From Setaria digitata (taxonomy: Eukaryota > Nematoda > Chromadorea > Rhabditida > Setariidae), in assembly GCA_003640385.1 (NCBI GenBank), contig RCAB01000052.1, positions 124,001 through 188,000 of the forward strand: DNA of 64,000 bases. Direction: 5' to 3'. A program made the position numbers and the translations under genes. The notes under the pieces are model-generated. The model had not been told where the DNA came from, ran no database searches, and saw nothing but the letters and a program-made list of their open reading frames with translations. Position 1 is the first letter of the stretch. Each line of letters opens with the position of its first letter. Shown one piece after another: positions 50,303 through 62,051 of the stretch.

Positions 50303-50320
50303 TTCTTTCCTTTTTTTAAG
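50303..50320 (+). promoter_or_regulatory. Possible trans-splice acceptor of the RRM-Tudor gene
   Basis: A T-rich run ending TTTTTTTAAG lies 24 nt before the ATG at 50345. The AAG terminus is weaker than CAG, so this is less sure than the acceptors of the other two genes. Confidence 0.35.
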
Positions 50321-50344
50321 TCTGAAATTTTCAAAATTTGAGTC

Positions 50345-53154
50345 ATGCAATTTCACGGAGAACGTTTGACAATGGCGGGTGATCGTGTGAAATTGAAATC
50401 GTCTGATTTTTCCTTACCATACATGGGTTCATTGGATGACCGGACTCTTTATGTTCAAAATATACCGGAAACGTGGGACAAGGTGTGTTATTATATATTT
50501 CTTGCTTTTTATATTCCGTTGTTGATTCTTCATCACGTCTCCTCTTTTTTTAAAGTTTTTTTTTTTTAAGGTGCAAGCAGTTATTTTTCTTTTTAGTGGA
50601 AGTTATTTCATATATTTCGACGATTTGGACGAATTGACAACATCAGAATTTTGAAACGTCAGGAGAAATGTTCATTAACATGCGCGTATGTTCTAATTTA
50701 AGTTTATAATGGAATAAATTTCACTTTAATGACGTTTCATTAACTGGTTTCCAATTGTTAATTAATAAAATTGTCACTTTTTTATTGGTTTGTTTGTATG
50801 ATGCTATTTGCTTAAGATTTGTTTATATGATGACAATTGCTGATGCGAATGCGGTTATCACTGCAACAGCTCACGATGACGGTAAAATAAAGTTAGCAGA
50901 GCTATCGAAACCGCTCAAGGCATGTTTTTGATTTGGTAAAATATGGGAGAAGAAGAGAATAAGGAATTAAAATTAAGAGTTTAAATGAAATGACTTTCAT
51001 ATGCTGATTTCAGATCCAATTTGTGAGAGAAAGAAATAGTGGAAGTCCGAAAGCAGAATTTCTTTTGGCTGTTGAAAAGGAAACGGAAAGAATGAAAAGG
51101 TTGGTTTCCATAGAGTAATAGTAAATATTGGCCGTGATAAAATCATTTCATCTAGGTAGTAGTGGTCGGTGAAATTAGTTAAATTGACTCCTAAATTGTA
51201 ATCTAGCCGGTCTCTTGAAACTTAAAAATAGAGGGTAAAAAAGAGATGCAATCAAAATTAATAAAAATTCTTAGAACTTGCCAAAATTTCAGTTATTTTT
51301 CCATTGATAAACTGGAACCGAGTTTAGTAGGAGGAAATATTCGTAAACCGATAATCTACAATGAACGTCTTCATCGCCACATGTATCTGCCGTGGGGAGA
51401 GCAAGTGCAGGTCTTCTTTATTTTTTGCATTCATATCTTTTGCTGAAAAGTTTTAAAAAAATAATTTCTGTTAATGAATTTTCTGATGGGGGCTGTAGAA
51501 GAAAAGTAAAAAGAAAATTTAAAGTATTGGAATTAGATGCTCTTTGGATTCAATTTTCCTTGTCTTAAATTAGAAAAAATCTAGTTTTAAAAGTTCGTGA
51601 GAATTATTGCTTTTTAGACCGAACTTATTAAGCCGATCTCCGAATCTATGCAGTGGCCAATGATATTTTACGTACTGGCAAAAACTCATGTCTGCGAGAC
51701 GGAGAATTTTTTAATCAGTAACGAAGATCTTGACGGTCATATTGTTGCTCATTTTAAACGTGCAGCCCAAGTGAAGCATGTCGTGGTAAAATTTTTCAGT
51801 CAGATTTTTTAACTATCAGTAGATTTATCAATATACTCCCATATGAGTTTGCAATGAACTTGCACTCATCATTAACATTGTTCAACTACAATTACACATA
51901 ATTTTCATGATTATTATCTTCAGTTTCAGCCATTATTTCTTATTTTCACAGTACGAAAGTAGATTCTGTATTCCATCTCTGACTGTTCAGGTTTCTTGAA
52001 AATTGACGAACTGTAACATGGATTAAATTTTCGGGACATAACAGAAATTTCCAAAAATCTGTTATTGATAATAGGTCTATTTTGCAGAAGGATGAGCTTC
52101 TGGTTGCAGCACCAAAGGGTCCATACCAATTGCCACTTCGATGTCGCGTACTTGAAGAATTAGACAACGAAAAAGTTCGTATCTACGCACTGGACGTAGG
52201 GCAGACACTAGTGGTACAAATGAGCGAATTGAAAGTGATCAGCGAATATTTAGCATCTGTACCAGCTAGAGTAAGTTAATCGCAAAAGTCTCGAATGAAT
52301 TCATCCATGCCATGTTTCTTTAAAGTTTTAACTAGAACAAGTATTAAGAATTTTAGCTGTAGCAATTTTAGCAGAGAATCTATTTACAGTTTCTTTAAAA
52401 TTGGTCATGCTGCTGCAACCTTATCCTCTTGTATTTTTGTTTCGTCAAGACTTATTTTGTTACTGCTCATTTCTATTCACTAAATTAAAAGATGGATTAA
52501 TGTAGCTAATGTGAAATTACGATAGTAGAAATTACGCTCATCTTACTTGTACAGATATGTAGATTTAGAGGAGTCAACCTCTGAAACATTTGAAAAAAAA
52601 TTTATTCAGGCTGTCCCATGTGTGCTGTACGGTATTACTAAGCCAACGGCAGCATTTGGACAAGTTGCTTCTCGTCTTTTGGAAAATATTAAGCAATTGG
52701 TAATACTGGTTGTGAGCTTCAAAGGTGCTATTGCTCTCGTTAGAGCATTTGAATTAAATGGTAATGTTTTCAAAAACTAACGAAAAATGCAGAATTTTGA
52801 ATGTAAAATAAAAGTCTCTTTTCTCACACGTATATGTGAAGTTGTTTAGCAAACTTAAATTTCTTTGTTCTTTTTAAGGATCGCTTATACGTGAAGTTGC
52901 ATCAATCCTCACTAATGAAGGTGTTTGTGAATATAAACCCCCAAATAAGCGACGAGTTTATTCCCGGGAAACAGTCTTGTCACTGAGGAAACAACAAGTG
53001 AATGCTTGTGTTATTATACTTTACATTATTTATACTAGAAGCTACATTCATCTTTATCATGTTTGCACTCCAAATAATTCGATTTTTTTTTTTTCAGCGA
53101 AAATTGCAAATTCTAAATCGTGAAGTTGGAGAAGCCATTTTGGTGAATCCTTAA
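50345..53154 (+). CDS. RRM and Tudor domain protein
   Basis: Ten plus-strand exons: 50345-50482, 50597-50685, 50817-50919, 51014-51099, 51293-51410, 51618-51785, 52088-52270, ~52571-52760, 52879-52997 and 53098-53154, about 416 residues. An RRM spans ~33-117, with RNP2-like LYVQNI (35-40), RNP1-like CAFVYMMT (~75-82) and last strand IQFVRERN. A Tudor domain follows, core at ~235-290: LPLRCRVLEELDNEKVRIYALDVG, where DVGQ stands in the DYGN position, preceded by a long linker and followed by FIQAVPCVLYGITKP. The third intron begins GC, not GT. RRM plus Tudor is the layout of TDRD10-class and germ-granule proteins; Tudor folds usually bind methylated Arg or Lys, so a role in RNP or small-RNA regulation is inferred. 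The aromatic cage is weakened (Val for Tyr in DYGN). The acceptor of the eighth exon is uncertain: the obvious TTGTACAG at 52554 is out of phase, and TTTAGAG at 52570 keeps the frame. Confidence 0.85.
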
Positions 53155-54350
<1,196 letters not shown>

Positions 54351-54496
54351 GAGATATTCCGTTAAGTATGTTGATACTTGTCATGATGAGAAGTCGTCAT
54401 ATGTTTGCTCAAAAACTTCTTGACAACAACAGCTTAAGTCCTCCAGTGGAACGTGAAGTGTCACCTTCGTTTCACATCATTTCCAGTCACATTTAA
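54351..54496 (+). CDS. Coding-like fragment, unassigned
   Basis: After an acceptor-like TTCTTTACTTAG (ending 54350) there is a 48-codon open frame, DIPLSMLILVMMRSRHMFAQ through VEREVSPSFHIISS to a stop. Codon balance is better than in the flanks and the minus strand is closed in all frames. No family is recognised and no partner exon joins in phase. It may be a terminal exon or a pseudogene remnant. Confidence 0.25.
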
Positions 54497-54575
54497 GTAA
54501 TCTGATACCTTCTTCTACCAACTCCTACAATTTCTGTACCTAAGGTTAACATTTTCTCTTTTTTTTCTCCTTCGA

Positions 54576-54641
54576 ACTCTGAACTAGCCATGTCTTGGTC
54601 ACGGTCTTCTTATTACTCTAAGCTAGCCATGTTTTCGTCAC
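54576..54641. repeat. 27-bp direct repeat, 39-bp period
   Basis: Copies at 54576-54602 and 54615-54641 share ACTCT, CTAGCCATGT and TCGTCAC/TGGTCAC blocks with about five differences. Confidence 0.7.
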
Positions 54642-54777
54642 AAATTTAGGCGAGCCTAAGGAGATGGGTTAGATTGGTGGCATAACTGACCTTATAATAT
54701 TTACGTTTGTTTTACTTAGAAAAACACGCATCACCACTCCGACGACAATGCATCGCTATGAACAATTGTTAGATTTT

Positions 54778-54982
54778 CGGCTTAAATGGTGTGTCAATCT
54801 TGGGGTCAACAATTTTTACGAGATTAACTTGCTTGTCTCCCGCAACAGACGTGAACAGTCTAAATAACATTATCATCCAATTTGAAGTTAAGCTCAGAAT
54901 CTTATTTGATATGAAGGAACCAGACAGAGCCATTCCAGATCCAATAATTGCTTTTAATTCCGAAGAAAAAACTTTATCAGTT
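54778..54982 (-). CDS. Coding-like fragment on the minus strand, unassigned
   Basis: A minus-strand frame reading SSELKAIIGSGMALSGSF, then NKILSLTSNWMIMLFRLFTS and AGDKQVNLVKIVDPKIDTPF to a stop, with codon use like the real genes and a hydrophobic central segment. The plus strand over the same bases is also open in two frames (one ending SRNRREQSK), so the strand is not settled. With 55231-55417 it could be two exons of one membrane-protein gene, but the phases do not match at the junctions I can see. Confidence 0.22.
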
Positions 54983-55230
54983 TAAAATTTAGTATGATAG
55001 CCTGACAAAATTTTCAAACCATCACACTAGCTTAAAGCGGATATCACTGACAATCATTTCAATAGGTTAAAATGATATAATAACTTGACAAGTGATACTT
55101 TCGATAAATCTTTGAGCTCTTTTCTAGCAAAGCATTAAAGTGTCAAAGGTGAAGAGACAATAAAAAGAAAATTATCAACGGAGGCAACAATCATTAATGG
55201 CAAATTAATTTCCATGGAAGTAATAATCAC

Positions 55231-55417
55231 CTGCTCAAAAATCTTAATGATAATTTTTGTGATAAACCATGACCAAAAGTTAGGAAAAAATGAAACAATT
55301 AAAAAGTTGATAAAATGATTGAAAGAGAGAATGATGCTGTCAATGAGTCCGTAAAGTCTTTTCAAGTCATCGGGTCTTCGATGCCATTTCCGTAATATTA
55401 TGATCTTGTTAATTTTG
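55231..55417 (-). CDS. Coding-like exon with a hydrophobic segment, unassigned
   Basis: On the minus strand an acceptor-like TTATTCTTAG at 55418 opens a 62-codon frame ILRKWHRRPDDLKRLYGLID, then a hydrophobic stretch with SFFPNFWSWFITK, up to a CAG|GTGATT donor at 55231. A basic head followed by one or two membrane-type segments suggests a membrane protein exon. No family is recognised. Confidence 0.28.
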
Positions 55418-55708
55418 CTAAGAATAACTAATTAATGACCTAAAAAGGAAAAACATTTTATTATTCAAAAATAATTTTGCAAAATAAAATGATAATAGTG
55501 AATAAGTTTAAAAAATATCATGGCGATAGAATTCATTGATAAATCAATTGATCAATAGATTAATATGAATAGACAGACTGGCTGATCGATCGATTAATTG
55601 ATTGATTGACTAGATGATGACGATGATGACAATTCTTGCTACTTGCTTTGACAGTACTTCAGGTCTTTTTTCCTTTTTCCTCTTCTTTTTTTTTTTTTTT
55701 TTTTGAGT

Positions 55709-55873
55709 AGGCTCAAGAAGCTGCTTGTTGGGTTCTTCTACTTCAACATTTTCCACCGTCCTGATGCTGTTGCTGTTGTTGTTGGAGTCTGTTTTCGGGA
55801 TCGACGGCAAAAAGGATGTGAAAAGTATTCGCCACAAGTGTCATTTATGAAAAGTCTCGAGATGGGCAATTCA
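55709..55873 (+). CDS. Coding-like fragment, unassigned
   Basis: A plus-strand frame LKKLLVGFFYFNIFHRPDA, then a Val-rich segment and FRDRRQKGCEKYSPQVSF, ending at a donor-like CAG|GTTCAA. Strong codon periodicity makes me suspect real or recently real coding sequence, but the minus strand is open too (a Gln-rich frame). No partner exons were identified; it could be a pseudogene. Confidence 0.22.
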
Positions 55874-57140
55874 GGTTCAACTTCAAGCTTCAAGTACATC
55901 CCTCACCTCCTCTTCTATCAGTCTTTAGACATCATATATATATATATATATTGTCTGTACCATTTTATGGGTTTCAGTCTGTTTCACGATACTTCCCGTC
56001 TTCGCCGGTTTTGTTTGCTTGGCTAATTAAATTTACAGCAATATTTTTTTTCTTTTTTTTAAAAATTTTTTTCCGTTTTTTCCTATATTTTATTCTATTC
56101 TTCTTCTTCCTCACTTTTTATTTGTATTAGTTCAATTTTATTATTTGATTTTTCCATAATTAGACGATATATTAAATATTGCTATTTTTGTAATTTTTAG
56201 ATTTTAATTAAATATTAGATTAAGTAATTTTGTAATTCCTTATTGATAAAAGTTTGAAATAATATATATATGTATGACTGAAATTATATGGTTCAGCGAT
56301 TGAAGTAATAGCATTTGTGTGTTTATTTATAAATATGAAAAGTTAATGGAAGAATTTTAGGTATACATGTATGAGCAAACAAATTTTCTAAATGATATCG
56401 GTAACATATCACCATCATCATCATCATCATCATTATCCATTACCGTATTTAACTAGTTAAACAAATATGATTTTGAATGTGGTACGGTAGAGATGAAATG
56501 GGTATTTGCTTGTTTAAATAGAACTTCTCAATGGAAATTTCCCTTCCTTCTCTTCCTTATTATAAACTTTTTGGCATCGAAATTTCTCAAAACATTTATC
56601 AATTGAAAAATTTGGTAAATTTATGAGCAATTAAAGTGTATCAATCAATTATGAAAATAAAATTCTGTACAATATTTTGAATTTCAAGATTTTATACTAC
56701 TTGAAATAACATTTGAAACTATAATTATTTATAACTTCTTAAAACATCTTTTAAATATTTCCATTAATAATAATAACATGTTGAGAAGGTCAATTCTCGG
56801 AAAAAAAAAAAGAAGGAATAAATTGAAAAGCAATAAATTTAGTTGCATTTATTTATTTGCTTTTTTTATTTTTCATTTCTAATTCATTTTCGCTATATTC
56901 AATTAGTTATTTATTGAATATTTCAAAATCATTAGTATATAATAATTTGTTTGTTTATTCTAGTTTTGCATTACTAATTTACTCCCTAATTAGGGAATAG
57001 TTCAGAAATATTTTTTTTTTCCAAAAAAAAAAAAAATAAAAAATAATGATTAAACAATACAAATTATTTATGAGGACTGAAAGTATTGATAATTTGATGT
57101 CTTTCATTTTTTTTTTTTTTTTTTTTTCTTTTTTCTTTAG

Positions 57141-57247
57141 CATTTGCGTCATTAAATTGATGGAAATTATTGAGAATCATAGAAACCGTATCCGTAACAG
57201 CAGGCTTCTCTTTTCATCGAATCCAATTTTAGCCTCAAGTACCTCAG
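57141..57247 (+). CDS. Candidate internal exon, unassigned
   Basis: A strong acceptor (long T run then CTTTAG at 57140) is followed by a frame reading ICVIKLMEIIENHRNRIRNS and LLFSSNPILASSTS to a CAG|GTTCTC donor. Composition is coding-like. It does not join in phase with the fragment at 55709-55873. Confidence 0.25.
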
Positions 57248-60200
57248 GTTCTCAAGTATTTTTCCATTATGATTTTTTGTTTCATCATCTTCATCATCTT
57301 GGCTTTTTTCTTCTTTTTCTCTTCAACTCATAGAATATTATGGCTCAGAAAAAAAAAAAGAAAGATGAAGGAGAGAGGACAGAGAAAGAAAAAAAAAAAA
57401 GAGCCCACTTTATGAACATCTGTCTATTTTTGAATTAGTCTACTAAATCTTTTTTATTCAAGTCTATAATTTCTTTCAATTTATTCCGCCTTCTCTTTTT
57501 TTTGATAAATGTTTCAACTGAAATAAAAAATTTAATTTTCATAAAAATAAATTTTTTGCTATCTTTTTTTGACCTTGAGTTATTTATTTATTTGTTTTTT
57601 TTTTTTTTTTTTTTTTTCTGGTTTGTTATTCATACAAGAGAAGGCGAAAAGTTAAGAAAAAAAAATGGAAAAATTATCTTTAAATTTTTTATCATTCCTT
57701 ACTCTTATCAATAAAAGAAAGAAAAAGGAAAATTTCTCGATGAACAATCAAATATGAAAGCATTAAACTAAATGAGAGCACTTGAAATGACAAAATATCG
57801 TAATCTTTTTTTTTTAATGATAAACTTATCCAAGAAGAAAAGAAGGACAAAAAAGGATTCGAAATAATAAGTGAAAATTTTAAAATGTTTGAAAGGATAT
57901 TTCTAAAACAAAAAAAAAGAAAAACTTGCATAATGTAAAACAAACATTAAATCTACTGAATGAATTTTTCTTACTTCTTTACTTAAAAAGGAAAGGAAAA
58001 TTTGAAGCAATCGTTAAGAATTTGTTGGAAAAATTAACGAAACTTCTTTCCCAACCAAATATTTTGATAAGAAGACAAAATTAAAAGTAAAACGAATAAA
58101 TAAGAAGTGTTTCAAAAAGAAAAAAGAAAAGCAATAAACTTTTGTATAATTCAACAAAGTTTTAATTGTTTAAGAATAAAATCACTGGGAATTGCAATAT
58201 TGTAATTTCAATTTTATTGAAGGCAGCAAGGATTTACATTTGATTTAGAAATGATTAATTCTATTTATTACATCAGGAATTTCAATTTTAGTTAATACAT
58301 TAAATTTAACTTTTATATAGCTCTTATAACTTATAACTTCTATATAACTTCCGTAACTTCTAGTATAAAGAATTTTAATTTAAGTTTATTTCATTTTTCA
58401 ATTATAAAATGTTCAAAAATGAGAGGGTTCTGTGGATTTTTCTCTCCGTTTTCTATTTTTTTTTCTTTTTTTTTTCCATGCGACAATATGTCAGACCTAG
58501 AAAGCAGTGAAACATATCAATTTTAACATTTTTTATTAGCCCAAAATCAGGAACACTTAAGGTTCAGGTGGGTCATTCAACAGTTTCTCCATTATTTCGC
58601 TCATTATCATTATCATTCTCATAGTTCGAATCGTTATCAAGATATTTATTCCAAATATGATGCAGTTAATGTGTTTCAAGTATTGGTAATTTGAAATTCC
58701 TCAGTGTCTTTTTCCAACTTTTTTTTCAATATTTCGATTCCCAAATTATTCCATTTTTTATTAATTTCACTTCATATTAATCATTTTTACATCATTTTAT
58801 ATCAGCCATTATTACCTTTTTATTTCTAATTGCCGAAAGTTCATTCCAGTTAAATCATATTTTGTTTTCCACTTCTTAATTAAATTTCATTCAGCTATCC
58901 ATTAATTATTGCTATTATTATCATTATTTATCAATGTTAATTATTAGTTTTGCTGTTATTGTTATTATTATTCCCATTAATTACTGCCAATATTTAACTC
59001 TCATTTTAATTGCTATACACTTCTATTATCATATCAGGCCTATGCATTCTTTTCTTGCAGTCTAGAACAAATGAATCCGCTACCGTAATTTATGCTCACA
59101 CCATATGTTCCAGCTATTATCAATCCTCACTTCTATTACTATTATTATTCTTAACATTATTAAATATTATAAGTGGATGTGAAAATATGACGAAGTTGGA
59201 AATGAAATGATGCGCGCATTCCTTTTCATTTAATTCATACATTTCATATTTCTTTTGTTCATTCAATCATTCATTCACTCAATCATATTCAGTCATTTAT
59301 TCATTCAATTCATTCATTCAGTCATTCATGTACGATTGCTTTTACACCATTTTAATTGCTCCACTCCACTTCACTTCACACCACTTCACTTCACTTCGCT
59401 TCATTTTAAATCAGAAATTATATTCATCAATTCACTTTGTCCATCTGACAACACATTGTTGACAGCATATCTTTGTTTATTCATGTCATTCAATTCATTT
59501 TAATTATGCAAAAAGATTAATTACCAATTAAAAGAATGAAATCGTTGTAAACATTCCATTTGATGAAACCTTTCCATCTATCATAAATGTTGTTAAAATT
59601 TTTTTAAAGTAAAATTTGTCATAATTAAAAGTGAAAAATAAGAAGAAAAAGATGGATCACATGTTTAAAAATCTTTTTTGTTCTGTTAAAATGAAATAAT
59701 TATATATTATAAATATATTTTTTTCTAGATCTTGCTTCTATTCTTTATATAAATAAAGAATATGTAGATAATACTTATTTATTGAAATAATAAGAGGCAA
59801 TAATTAAAAGTTTTCAAAAATTCAGAAATTTAAAAATCAAGATTTAGTTTTCTCAACAATTATTGTGCTAAAATTATGAAAATATAATCAGAACATCACT
59901 TTATAACCAAAAGGAAAACTCAGTGATCTTATCAGTTATGATTTATCACAGGCAAACAGTTTATAATAATCGAGATGTTTGTCAGTAATCAACAATATCA
60001 ATTACATCAGTACTAAAAATAGTAGTATCATTGGGACTTGTGATAATATATTTGATAAGAATGAACATATTTAATATTTAGCTACAATTAAAAAAAAGGA
60101 CATGTATAATTCTGAAGAAAGAAATCATATGCTTAAAGCTAAATTTAAAAAATAGCACAAATGAATCACTGAAGAAATGATAAAATTGGAGTAGAAATCC

Positions 60201-61297
60201 TAACTGACCACTAAAATAAGATTAAAATTTAATAACTTTACTGCAAAAATTTTCGAAATTTAAATAAATGTTTAAATTTCAAACTTAAATTTGTTAAACA
60301 TCAATGAGTTTTTTGAATTGTTTAGTAAAATTTAAATAAGAAAAGTGAAGAAAAAAAAGAAGTAAAGTGAGAAAAAATTTCACGAATAATTGATTAATTA
60401 AAATGATATTTTTACTAGAAATAAATGAATAATTTATCATAATATGATGGAATTTGTCAAAAATAAAAAGTAAAATTCTCTCATTCTTTTTTTTTTTTTT
60501 TTTTTCGTTGTAGATCTGGATGCTAAAATTTTTGGACAAGACAAAGAAGAAAAAGAAAATTAATGATTAACAGCTAATGAAAAGAAATAATTGATGGATG
60601 AGATGAAATCTGTCTGTCGGCAAATGTGAATTAGTCTAAAGAAAAGTAATTTGAACCACTTTAAGGATGGCAAAGGTTATGGGCCAACAACTAAAGTATC
60701 TCTTTTGGACAAATTAGAATAATAAGAACCATTTTGTTTGCTCATCAAACCAATCATTTCAAAAATCGCACAAATTACACATAATTTATAGCTTTTCACA
60801 ATTAATCATTTCATTTTTTGATTTTGTTTTTTTTTTTTGGATCGATGAATTTAAAAGCAAAAATTTAACAAATTACTTTAAGAACTTGAAAGTTTTTGAC
60901 CAATTATTTAATTAATTATTTAATTTTAATTTAAATTACTGAAAAACTTTTCAACATTTGTAGAGGATAAACAAAAAAAAAAAAAAAAATGAGTAGAATT
61001 TTCAGTAACTGCTCATATTCAAGCAACACACTTCCTTTTTTTGACCAATTATTTAATTAATTTCTCAACAAATTTTAAAATAACATTACTTTGAATAATT
61101 AGTGAAAAATTTACCGCTTGTATATGTTGAACATGCAGGAGTAATTTAGTTTGCTAAAACAATTCATTAATGTGAATTGCAATTAGCTGAAAAACGACGA
61201 ATTGAGATGAAAATTAAGAAGGAGGAGGAAATTAAAGAAGAACTGATTAAATATTATCAAAAATGTTCAGTAATTTGAGAGTTTATAACAAACTGCG

Positions 61298-61385
61298 ATA
61301 GAACGAGAGCAGTCCAAATATAAGTTGGACGATTTTGTGATATAGAACGAGAGCAGTCCAAATATAAGTTGGACGATTTTGTGAT
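61298..61385. repeat. Perfect 44-bp tandem duplication containing a hairpin
   Basis: Two identical head-to-tail copies (61298-61341, 61342-61385). Each holds a 6-bp stem hairpin, GTCCAA-ATATAAG-TTGGAC (61312-61330 and 61356-61374). Confidence 0.9.
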
Positions 61386-61606
61386 ATTTATAAACTTTAT
61401 AATAAAATAAAATTCGTACACTAAAATCTTGAAATTTTTCTTTAAAAATACTCAGAAGTTAGTAGATTGAATAATTAGATCAAATTGTGATATTTGTGCA
61501 ATTAAACTGCGGAATTTTAGATTTTTAAATTACCGCATTGTAAATTCTGTTTAATTAGGTTGCATAATTTCTTTTCAGTTGATATCTTAATTAAATTCTT
61601 CGAAAA

Positions 61607-62051
61607 ACAATTACACTTTCTAAGTCGTCTGAAAAAAATTCCCTGTTTTTAATAGATTCAAAAATTAAAAAAAATTAAATTTATAGATGTGACTTNCGTT
61701 TGAAAAAAATCCACTGTTTTTAATAGATTCAAAAATTAAAAGAAATTAAATTTATAGATGTGACTTAAAATAAATGAAAGAAATTGAAAGTCAAAAAATT
61801 TTGGAAAAAAAATTCATTTAGACTTAACACAGTATTCAAAGAACTTTTTCGTTTTTTTTTTTNACAATTACACTTTCTAAGTCGTCTGAAAAAAATTCCC
61901 TGTTTTTAATAGATTCAAAAATTAAAAAAAATTAAATTTATAGATGTGACTTAAAATAAATGAAAGAAAAAATTAAAAATCAAAAAATTTTGGAAAAAAA
62001 ATTCATTTAGACTTGACACAGTATTCAAAGAACTTTTTCGTTTTTTTTTTT
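61607..62051. repeat. Duplicated block joined through single Ns
   Basis: Block A (61607-61695), block B (61697-61862) and block C (61864-62051) are separated by single Ns at 61696 and 61863. C begins like A and continues like B with a few differences, so the three look like overlapping or near-identical copies of one ~185-bp sequence joined by the assembler. Confidence 0.85.

Larger units (their letters stand above)
48919..50344. other. 3' UTR and intergenic DNA between the HINFP-like and RRM-Tudor genes
   Basis: Begins with the 3' UTR of the zinc-finger gene (AATAAA at 49051). Beyond that no exon-like frame is seen. The 1.4-kb spacing is too large for a typical nematode operon, where gaps are usually about 100-400 bp. 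Confidence 0.6.
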
